Shown one piece after another: positions 1 to 8,569 of a stretch of DNA of 64,000 bases. This DNA is from Wolfiporia cocos. Its lineage: Eukaryota; Basidiomycota; Agaricomycetes; Polyporales; Phaeolaceae. The notes beneath the pieces are model-generated. The model worked only from the letters and a program-made list of their open reading frames with translations, searched no databases and was not told the DNA's origin. Location of the stretch: positions 682,001-746,000 of the forward strand of contig JACCLO010000012.1 in NCBI GenBank assembly GCA_029448655.1. The letters are read 5' to 3'. The position numbers and the translations under genes are program-made. Each line of letters opens with the position of its first letter. Within the stretch, counting starts at the first letter, position 1.

Positions 1-811
1 GGTGAAGTAGGTTTGCGGAGGCGATCAAGAGTCGTCCTCGAGTGTCCCCTTATAGCGTTCACACCGTCGGACCGCCTCCGGAGTCCCGATAACCATCGCT
101 CGTCCTTTCGTATGCCGCTTTTACGGTGGATGAGATTTGTCGTGGTCACGAACGCCCTTCGGACCGGACAGCGCGCTCAAAATCATTATCTCGTTTGCCC
201 GATGCATCTGACCAATTTGAAGTTCATGGCGAGCTTTGTGACTACTGCACAGTTGGGTCCCTCGCGATGATGTTCGAAACTTCGTCCGACAAGAGTGTTC
301 GAAGCCTGCGGAAGCTACAGGAATTGTCTACCTTGGTAGCTATGAGATAGCGATTTGGCGCCGGCTCAGGAAAATGACGACACCGATTCACATGCGTCTG
401 CATCTGCATCATGCATCATAAGGGATCGATTATGATTCACTGTATAGCGTGCGCTCTGTAGTCACTTTCACTTTGCGGAGGCACATGAGCTGCAACGACA
501 CGTAGAATGACGAAAAAAGAGTTGCTATATTACGCCTGATGTAACTGTAGCAGAACACACGATTACAGCTGCTAGTGTACAGTCAAAGATGTGCGTTAGC
601 TGCAGCAACAGCCACAGCGACTCCCAGCTGATAGTCAGTAACAGTATATGAGCTGCTATACTACATCCATCCAGGGTATATGTAACAAAAAGATGCTTAA
701 GGATACATTCCACACGTTCCGGGTGTATCATACGTATACAGTGTTGTTACAAAATTTGAGTTGCAAGCGTCGGAGGATGATACGGCAAGGAGGTATTTCC
801 GGAAGGTTCGC
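1..811. other. Left edge, no recognised gene
   Basis: No family was recognised here. An open frame at 126-350 (+) could be the 3' terminal exon of a gene entering from the left; it has a CysTyrCys cluster but no usable domain signature. The rest, to the end of the PARG-like gene at 812, shows nothing I can support. Confidence 0.3.
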
Positions 812-2302
812 CTAAGAACCTGAGGAACTGGTCAAGGCAGCTTCGGCGACCCGTTCCTCGAATATGCGCATGTCGAATGCACGCTTGAAGTCGGCGAACC
901 ACTTGCCGGGCACAGCAAGGACGACCTTCTCGAAACTGTCCGCGAACCGCGCGGGGCGCTTCTTGCCCTCCTCGTCGATCCACCCGCACACAAGCAGCTC
1001 AGCCCAGATGCCCGCGACAGCGTCGGCCTTGTTCTGGCTCTGTCCGCAGCCAAACGCACCCAGGACAACCGTGCGGTCGCGGCGCTCCTCGAACAGCCGC
1101 AACGCGCGCGCCATGCGTTCTTTCATCACCTGGCGCATGCCGCTATCGAAAAGCTGCTCCTCAGAGGGAAGAATGATGTGCTTTGAGCGCACGGTGCCCG
1201 CGTAGACGGGCACGGCCGAGACGACGTTCACAGTATAAGGCGCAATGAATTCACCCGCGGAAGGATCCTCTGTGCGTGGGAGGATGGTGGCGGTGGCGGT
1301 GCTGTCCTCGCCGACCAGAGCGAGCATATCGCCACTGTCCCGGCGGAACACGACCACCCCAGGGGAGTACACCATTGAGTGATCGTGCAATCCGCTCCCA
1401 TCTTCCGCTCGGTACTTCCTGTGCTCCCTGTAGAATTCTTGTGCAGCAGGTGACGTAAGGTTTGCCTCAAGGGAGCTGAGCCGAGCTACTGTCTCCTCTT
1501 GCTCGTCTCCGCCCTGCAGGAATTGTCCGCGCGGTTGCTTGGGTGATGCAAAGGAGAGCACGCCGACTGTGGCCCTCGGCGCCCCTGGCTCTCTGCTGAG
1601 TGCAAGCTGATGTGCGGCCGATAATGTTGAGATGGAGTTGAACACGATGCGAGTCTTGAACCTCGGTATCGCGGGTCGGTTCTGCGCCCACATGGCGAGC
1701 AGTTCGGAATAGTGAGGATAGAACGAGGTACCTTGTCGACTGAGCATGATCATCATGGAGATGTCATGTGCGACGGGTATGGTCGTGAATGGGGGCAAGG
1801 CGGCGGTGGAGGTGGCCCTGCTAGAGCGTCGCCGCACTTGGCGAGAGGTCTGCGCTTCAACCGGTGATGGAACGGGTACACGGCGCTCTTCCACGTACTG
1901 GCCATCCCCAAAGACAATCCTATGTGTCTCTGCAGCAATCGCGGCTCCGTGGTCCCGTTTGGCACGTAGAGCTGCGAACGTATACTGCTGCTTAGCCCTC
2001 TGCTTGAGCCGCTGTCTCTTCAGCTGTTGTCGTTTGGCGTCAATGTGCTCTGTCGGAATGGTCGGTGTGCGAGCCCGGGATGGGCGAGATCTTCGGGTTA
2101 ACGGTGTTGATGGACGATTGCGCATCGCGATGGTGGTCAGTGGACAAGTATTACTGAGGTCAGGAGCCAGGCCAGGAAGCGCCGACTCAGCCGCGCCTGC
2201 CACGGGCCGGGATATGCCGGCACAGGTCGCGATCCCGTGATCACATCGGTCGACGCGTACGGGGCGCCGGGCTCGTACAGTAGACCTAGTATTGAGGCGC
2301 AA
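812..2302 (-). CDS. Microbial-type PARG-like macrodomain protein (TIGR02452/DUF2263 family)
   Basis: Single uninterrupted 496-codon ORF. The family has a macrodomain-related poly(ADP-ribose) glycohydrolase fold. Three family landmarks are visible: the binding-loop region at residues 248-277 (FASPKQPRGQF then QEETVARLSSL), the HSMVYSPGVVVFR strand near 309-320, and the C-terminal LGAFGCGQSQNKADAV block at 413-430. The first about 120 residues are basic and low in complexity, so Met60 (genomic 2125) is an equally good start. The usual GGG of the catalytic loop reads RGQ, although the two Glu residues of QEE are kept, so activity is uncertain. The family assignment is firm from the motifs; the biological role, probably ADP-ribose processing, is inferred. 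The gene stands alone, with no partner gene nearby. Confidence 0.8.
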   Translation of the reverse strand: MRLNTRSTVRARRPVRVDRCDHGIATCAGISRPVAGAAESALPGLAPDLSNTCPLTTIAMRNRPSTPLTRRSRPSRARTPTIPTEHIDAKRQQLKRQRLKQRAKQQYTFAALRAKRDHGAAIAAETHRIVFGDGQYVEERRVPVPSPVEAQTSRQVRRRSSRATSTAALPPFTTIPVAHDISMMIMLSRQGTSFYPHYSELLAMWAQNRPAIPRFKTRIVFNSISTLSAAHQLALSREPGAPRATVGVLSFASPKQPRGQFLQGGDEQEETVARLSSLEANLTSPAAQEFYREHRKYRAEDGSGLHDHSMVYSPGVVVFRRDSGDMLALVGEDSTATATILPRTEDPSAGEFIAPYTVNVVSAVPVYAGTVRSKHIILPSEEQLFDSGMRQVMKERMARALRLFEERRDRTVVLGAFGCGQSQNKADAVAGIWAELLVCGWIDEEGKKRPARFADSFEKVVLAVPGKWFADFKRAFDMRIFEERVAEAALTSSSGS

Positions 2303-3263
2303 CTACATGGGCATCGCAAGGCTGCGATGTCGGAGCTCCTAGAGTGCTATGTCAGACATGACACTGATTAGTTGTCAACGTCGTCAGCGGCATAGAATTG
2401 GCATCGTCCTGGAGACGTTGTGCGAGCCAGACAGCAGACGCCGCTAGCGATATCCTTGTCCTTGCCTGTCAGACGTGTTGTTAAAGCAACAATCTCTAGA
2501 AGAGTAATATCAAGAAGAATTAAGTAACTTTTGCAAAATAACAAGAGCGTCATCGTTGGAAGTGCGCGCGTTTGCGATCTCGTCGCCTCCAGGCAGAATT
2601 GGTTCGGACTGGGAGATGTCGTTGCACGCGGAAAATTACGGTCGTACGAGACCTAGACGAGCGTGTATGTACTTCTACGCGTCTGCCGCTTGATCCTATC
2701 ACACTTGAACACGGTCAATAGCGGGGGGTAGAGCATTAATGCCGTAGCGAGGTACGACCATAACTTCAACAGTAGTGGAAGGAAAACAAGAGAGAGCGAG
2801 GCCTGGCACGAGCAAGCTGTAGATTATATACTTGCGGAGAAAACACATATATAGACGTCATGCTCAGGTAAAATGCGTCACATCGATTGACAGCTGCACG
2901 ACGTGTACGAGCGTGACAGCGCGTCTGTCACTGCGTGACAACCAGCCTGTGCCACGCTCCAGTTTACACACTCGAGGCTACGCTTATCCGCTTCCGCACG
3001 GAGGAAGTACCTGATCAATGTTCCGCGGGGCGTGGCCTCTGGGTGAGGTACAAGCATTTGTGCTGGTAGCGGGACGGAGGTTCACGTTACTGCAACGTCG
3101 AGTCAGTTTCTATAGGCACTCGCGGCTCCCACCGTTCTGATAACAGCTCTGTATCTCCACTCAAAGCTTGGACTCTCTCTCGCGTTCTGTCGGCCGCTTT
3201 TGTGTCTCTGCCGGATACTACATACAGATCTTGCGGCAGTCATTGCAGTGTTGCTTTGTGACA
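2303..3263. other. Intergenic region
   Basis: About 960 bp between the divergent PARG-like and carboxypeptidase genes, so it should hold both promoters. Only short ORFs without recognisable similarity are present. No repeat or RNA gene was identified. Confidence 0.5.
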
Positions 3264-5595
3264 ATGCATACGCTGGGAGATGGGCCTGCCGGTAGATTCA
3301 ATGCGTGGCGGCCGACTCGGACATGCATATGGTCAATTGTGCTATGTTCTCTATCCTTATGCGTGTGGTACATGACCGGGCAACCTATACACTTCAAAGC
3401 TCGGGATATGAGCCTCATCGACGTGAACGACTCTCTGTGCTATCAGTCTGCTCCTCTTCAGCCCTCTCAGAACAGAGAACTTTGGTCTGCAATACAGAAC
3501 ACGCTGGTAGCGGATACGTATTTGAATCGATCTGCTGCTCTTCTTGGTGGTTCTATACGCATACCGTAAGCTCCTCTAGCGGTATTGTAGACTGCGCTGC
3601 CTCAGAAGCCATATGCAGGACGGAGGTCTATGATGAGATGGGACCTATCGGAGATGATCCCACCTGGACCGTCTTCGGCCAGTTCCATGATTATCTTTTG
3701 GCGTCGTTTCCGCAGACGTAAGCAAACTGCTTTGCTCATAGCATGACCTTGAGTATTTGGCTTGCACGCGTCCAGCCATGCATCCCTGCGGTTCACAACA
3801 GTGAATACGTATGGCCTCGTATATCATTGGCAAGGCTCCAATGAGTCTTTAAAACCCCTGCTTCTTACGGCTCACCAAGGTATGCTGCGAATAGTTTCGG
3901 TGATCTCACCAGTGGAAGTTCTTGCACGCAGATGTTGTACCCGTTAACCCGGATACGTTCGACGAATGGGAACACCCTCCCTATTCAGGATACTTTGATG
4001 GTATATTCCACCCTTCACTTCCATATTATATATCCTCGCATCGCTCACATCCTAAAAGGAACGTTCATCTGGGGTCGTGGTAGCATAGACGACAAGAGCA
4101 GTTTGATCAGCATCATGTCCGTCTTGCCGCTCGTACATCTCACCGAATGTAAATGCATCTGCAACCCAGGACGGCTGTTGAGACCCTTCTGGAGCACCGC
4201 TTCCATCCCACGCGCAGCATTGTCATCGCTTTCGGATTTGACGAGGAAGCGAGTGGGGTCGAGGTATGAACGCCACCTGATATATGCGAACATGACATAT
4301 CCTGGTGGCAGGGGGCGTCCGCGATCTCACGATACCTGTTATCGGAATACGGAGAAAACGCTTTTTCGATGCTAGTCGACGAAGGCGGTACGTGAATAAT
4401 CCATAAGGGGTCGCGGTAGCTCAGCTTGAAGATAGGTGCGATCGAGACCCAATATGGCGGTGTATTTGCCCTCCCAGCCATCGCGGAGAAGGGCTACTTG
4501 GACGTTCAGCTCGACGTGTCTGCTCCCGGCGGTCATTCGAGCGTACCGCCACCGCATACAGTACGCTTCGCGATGGTCTACGATGACGGAAGTGGGCTGA
4601 AAAAGCACACAGACAATCGGGATGCTCGCGTCGATGCTGGTCGCATACGAAGCCAGTGCGCCGTCCGCGCGCCTCCAGCGCGACTCGCCGATGTACACGC
4701 ACGCGCAATGTCTCGCCGCGCACGCGCCCGACCTGCCTGCCCGCCTTCGCGAAGCCATCGTCGGGTCTGCGACATCTGACAGCGCCCTTCGCCGTGCTGA
4801 GAAGGAGCTGCTGAAGGATGCGACGTTCAGCGCGCTGATCAGCACCACACAGGCGGTGGACTTAATTGCGGGCGGGGTTAAGGCGAATGCGCTGCCAGAA
4901 CGCGCGACGGCCGTGGTGAATCACCGGATTGCCACCGATAGGTCTGTATGTCATTTATGCATGGAGCCTGAGATTTTCTCATTTCACATGCTGTCATGCA
5001 GCTCCGTCGCCACCGTGCAAGAGCGTACAGCGTCAGTATTGAAGCCCATCGCGGCGCGGTACAACCTCTCCCTCACCGCCTTTGGCGTGGACATAGACAG
5101 CGGGGAGCCGAGCTATGGCAAGCTGACGCTCAGCGACCCATGGAAGACAGCTCTCGAACCCGCGCCCATCACTCCAGCAGGCCCGCACGATGCGCCTTTC
5201 CAGCTGCTCTCAGGGACGATCAAGGCGACGTATGACTCGCATCGCGCTTCGCCTGGGCGCGGAAACGTCAACGTTATCCCTAGTTTAGGATCTGGGAACA
5301 CTGGTACGACAAATAGACTGGTGTCAACTGTCAGCTTTGACGCTACCGATCGGACCAGACACGCAGTTCTACTGGAAGCTCACGCCGCATATCTTCCGCT
5401 ATAGCCACTACATCGGTGGTCCCGGATCCGGAATGGACAAGATACATACGGTTAACGAAGGTATGGATATTCACGATCACGGAATATGGGATGCTGAGAT
5501 GGTCGTGCCTAGCCTGCTTGGCAGACAGCTTAGTGGAAATGATTAGGTTCTACGTCCTTCTGATACTGAACGCAGATGAATCAAACGCCATTTGA
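3264..5595 (+). CDS. CPS1: Carboxypeptidase S, vacuolar M20 metallopeptidase
   Basis: Twelve-exon gene whose joined frame runs intact from Met at 3264 to TGA at 5593-5595. Exons I could place include 3264-3565, 3619-3718, 3776-3879, 3932-4000, 4059-4116, 4170-4263, 4312-4387, from 4436, and 5525-5595. An N-terminal hydrophobic segment (CIWSIVLCSLSLCVWYMTG) is the type II signal anchor expected of a vacuolar enzyme. M20 landmarks follow in order: LLLTAHQDVVPV (first zinc His/Asp), WGRGSIDDKSSL (bridging Asp), AFGFDEEASG (catalytic Glu pair), APGGHSS, and the C-terminal His region near HTVNE. The last exon encodes an LVEMIRFYVLLILNADE tail typical of fungal CPS. The enzyme removes C-terminal residues from peptides with a hydrophobic penultimate residue. 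All key residues look present. Confidence 0.9.
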
Positions 5596-5814
5596 ATTGC
5601 TTTCTTGAAGACCCAGAAGTTATACACTTTCGAGCGAGAGCGTCCCATCTCCACACTGTAGGGACCATTGGATTTCTGCTGCTATCGTTTGCATGCTATA
5701 CTGCAATGGGTTCTGGGAATGAGCTAAAGGACAAGTAGCGAGAGCCACCATGAGATTAACATGTTAGGTCGGGTGATGCTACCGTGAACGCTACTGGCCC
5801 GGAATCGAGATTCA

Positions 5815-7330
5815 GATGTAGCTGGAGTGGTTGATCCGTTGTCTGGTTCTTGTTTTCACCAACCCTCCGGAACTCCCGATCTACTCCTTCAGATATAATG
5901 TCTTCCCTCGGATGGAATGGAATGTTATGGTATTGGTATTTGATAAGATGCGCGCCCGTTTCTGACGTGCAGAGACTATGCACATCCAGGGGCATTTCAA
6001 TTTCAATTTCAATTGCCCGCACAAGCCATTAAGTACTTCGCTGCGCTTGTACACTTCTCAAGCCATGTTGCCTCGTATCGTGCTCTGTGGTGAGCAATAT
6101 TCTATTTTCCGGCGTATTGCAACCGCTGATGCATATCGCGACCTAAGATGCTCTACTATGGAGCCAACCTGAAGCGGAGCAGCTGTTCAAAGGAATTGCA
6201 GATGTAAAGGTGGATTTCTTTGTTGCGATCCCCTGTCACAGTCAATTTAATCGTGACGTTAGACTGTTCACGATTCAACAAGCCGTTCGGATTTCTTGGC
6301 TAGCCTACAACCTGGTGGTGCACTCGAGGGCGCAATCGGTCTCTATAGGCGGACAGACTCGCCCGGGCCGTTGCGCTACTTCGACAAGCAACTCATCGAC
6401 GCACTTCCGCCTACCGTCAAGTGGATCGCCTCGTTCGGCGCGGGCTACGACCAGGTCGACGTCGCGGCATGCAAGGAGCGGGGCATCCGGGTCTCGAACA
6501 CACCCAACATGGTAGACGACGCGACGGCGACGACGGCACTGTACCTGCTCATCTCCGCGCTGCGGTGCTTCTCGAAGACAGAGCGCGATATTCGGGCTGG
6601 CGCGTGGAAGTCGCAGCACTGGCCAGGCCCCGCGCACGACGTGACCGGGCGGACGATCGCCATCCTCGGGCTCGGCGGGATCGGCCTGCGATTTGCGGAG
6701 CTCGTGCATGCGTTCCCGATGCGTGTGCTGTATCATAGCCGCCGGCGGGTCGCGCACGCACCTGAGTGGTGTGAGTACTATGGGCCGGATCGCTTGGACG
6801 AGATGCTCGCTCAGGCGGACGTGCTGAGCGTGCATGTACCGCTGACCGAGCAGACTGCGAGCATGGTAGATGAGAAGATGATTAGGAAACTCAAGAGGGG
6901 CGCTGTTATTGTAAATACTGCACGAGGAGGTGTCATCGATGAGGATGCGATGATGAAGGCGCTGGAAGATGGTCACGTAAGTTCCTGTATCTTGTTCTCT
7001 TATACTTTGCGATCGACCCTCGCTCCATGCAGCTGTCGGCCGTTGGCCTTGACGTGTTCTGCAACGAGCCGAATATCAATCCACGATGGTTTTCACTCCC
7101 CAATGCCACTCTTCTTCCACATGTTGGCACGGCGACCAGCGATACGAGGAAAAAGATGGAGCTTCGTGCGCTTGAGAACCTAAGAGATTTCATTACAACG
7201 GGCATGGGGAATGACTTGGTGTGGGAATTTAGATAGAACTCGGCTGCAAAGTCTTTGCTCTGATACTACATGCCCGGTGTCAATAGAATTGGTGAAAACT
7301 GGTGAAGGTTGGAGCACTAGCTTGATATTT
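5815..7330 (+). repeat. Segmental duplication, copy 1
   Basis: This block, covering about 250 bp of upstream DNA, the whole dehydrogenase gene and about 90 bp downstream, is repeated in the same orientation near 32886-34375. Similarity extends through promoter and introns, for example GGGGCATTTCA and CACTTCTCAAG upstream and TGCCCGGTGTCAATAGA downstream, so the duplication was of DNA and not of an mRNA. Boundaries were judged by eye. Confidence 0.8.
6065..7236 (+). CDS. D-isomer-specific 2-hydroxyacid dehydrogenase (glyoxylate/hydroxypyruvate reductase type), copy 1
   Basis: Four exons (6065-6089, 6148-6209, 6263-6976, 7033-7236) encode 334 residues, the usual family length. The catalytic domain contains GAGYDQVDVAACKERGI and the fungal VDDATATTALYLLISALR helix. 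The Rossmann loop is ILGLGGIGLRFAE, followed by HSRRR, where the arginines suggest NADPH preference. Catalytic residues are Arg in NTARGG, Glu in DVFCNEPNINP and His in LLPHVGTAT. Such enzymes reduce glyoxylate, hydroxypyruvate or related 2-keto acids in the cytosol or mitochondria. The 9-residue first exon is shared with copy 2. A TAG ends this copy ten codons before the stop used by copy 2; the downstream codons (NSAAKSLL) are still readable. The Ty3 element inserted about 200 bp beyond the stop. Confidence 0.88.
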
Positions 7331-7434
7331 TGATACTAGAGTGTTTCACAAGGCCAAAGACTTGGTCGATCAACCGCCCCACACCCGCCGCACGTTCTCA
7401 ACTCCGCTGCTAACTAAGTGGCGCAACGCGCCAC

Positions 7435-7439
7435 CGCTA
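7435..7439 (+). repeat. Target site duplication CGCTA, left copy
   Basis: CGCTA immediately precedes the 5' LTR and recurs at 15623-15627 right after the 3' LTR. A 5-bp duplication is what Ty3-type integrases produce. Confidence 0.93.
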
Positions 7440-7810
7440 TGTCACAAGCCGATTTTCTCCAACTAGCTTGCGACTAGAGACAACCCTTATCTTATCTAAG
7501 CGCCCGCCTATGCATCACGTGCAAGGACCCCGAACACCCCACACGTGCTTACACAGACCCCGGACACCCTTGATGTGGCTCTACACCTACGATAGGGTTT
7601 ACCATACTCTAAACGGTCTATCAGCTTACGTAATACTGTATAGTAGCCAAACATGTACAAACAGCCTACGAGCATATATACCGGCCAGACGAGCAGGGAG
7701 CACCCCAGACTCGTCTTGGCCTTTGTTGCCTTGAGTAGCCTCAGATCAGGAATACGCTTCCACGCGAGTAATATTCCCCTGAGTAGTTGCTTGAGAATAC
7801 GCTTGTGTCA
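7440..7810 (+). repeat. 5' LTR
   Basis: 371 bp, TG...CA ends with an imperfect 9-bp terminal inverted repeat. It matches the 3' LTR wherever compared. A TATA box lies at 7675-7680. Confidence 0.97.
7675..7722 (+). promoter_or_regulatory. LTR promoter with start-site hairpin
   Basis: TATATA at 7675-7680 is followed by a strong hairpin: arm GGCCAGACGAG (7683-7693) pairs with CTCGTCTTGGCC (7710-7721) with one bulged T, and the inner GGG/CCC can extend it. The predicted transcript start is the A at 7707, 32 nt past the TATA box. This is inferred from primer-site complementarity and not from RNA data. Confidence 0.7.
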
Positions 7811-7811
7811 T

Positions 7812-7822
7812 AAGACGAGTCT
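7812..7822 (+). promoter_or_regulatory. Self-primer binding site
   Basis: AAGACGAGTCT starts 1 nt after the LTR. It is the exact reverse complement of AGACTCGTCTT at 7707-7717, the predicted 5' end of the RNA. No tRNA-complementary TGG-type site is seen here. In Tf1 an 11-nt pairing of this type primes minus-strand synthesis. Confidence 0.78.
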
Positions 7823-8569
7823 CCACCCCGTTCTGAGTTCATTCCAGAACAACCCCGGCGCACTAGGGGCAAAGTGCACTGTTTCTTCGCCCTCGAGTTT
7901 CGACTCGGGTGTTTAAACTTTTATCCTCCCGTATCCCAGGGACAAGGGACTGGGTTCTGGGGGCATACACTTGTGAACAGCGTGTAGGGGACCACTCCTA
8001 CCGTTGCTTCTAAGCTACTGGGCCACCGTCGTGCAACGCGGCGTAAAGGCTTTGGGTTTCATCCCCACCGTAGTAGACGTGTACCCGACGCGAAATAATC
8101 AAAGGCGTTAAGGGGCCCTACGGCAGATTACAGAGGCACTGGGCACCTATATACGTGCATTACCGCACCGACTATACGGGCATTACCGCCCCCCCGTTAC
8201 TATACAACCCAGCGCCCCACCAGGCGGCTGAAGAGGCGCGACACAGCCTGTCCATACGGTCACTTGACCAAAAAATACGATAGTTTTTAGACCCTCCATC
8301 CCAAGGGTTTAGATCCCGTGCCCCCGGTATCCCGAATTAGCTTCGGGGCTGGACGAGGTTTCGGAGGCAGAGATTACTTGCCGGCCTTGGGCTGAAAACC
8401 CCTTGGCGTTTCTTGGCGCACCTCCGAAAAGAGGTGGTCTCTGAATAGAGTGGAAGAACAGTTTCTAGTTACCACCCCGATCGCAGCTATAGGCTGATCC
8501 ACAGTGGGCGGGTAGCGCTGTTTTTCGCGACTCTACATTCCATACGTACACCTTTCTCCATACGATACA
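7823..8569 (+). other. Untranslated leader of the retrotransposon
   Basis: About 750 nt between the primer site and the Gag start with no ORF of note. A stem CGAGT/ACTCG capped by TTCG lies at 7894-7907. The leader is the likely place for packaging or translation-control structure, but no known motif was recognised. Confidence 0.6.

Noticed and set aside
7468..7734. 88-codon ORF in each LTR (repeated at 15280-15546)
   Set aside because: It only reflects the LTR repeat; it overlaps the TATA box and start site and is not kept in the solo LTR at 45158.
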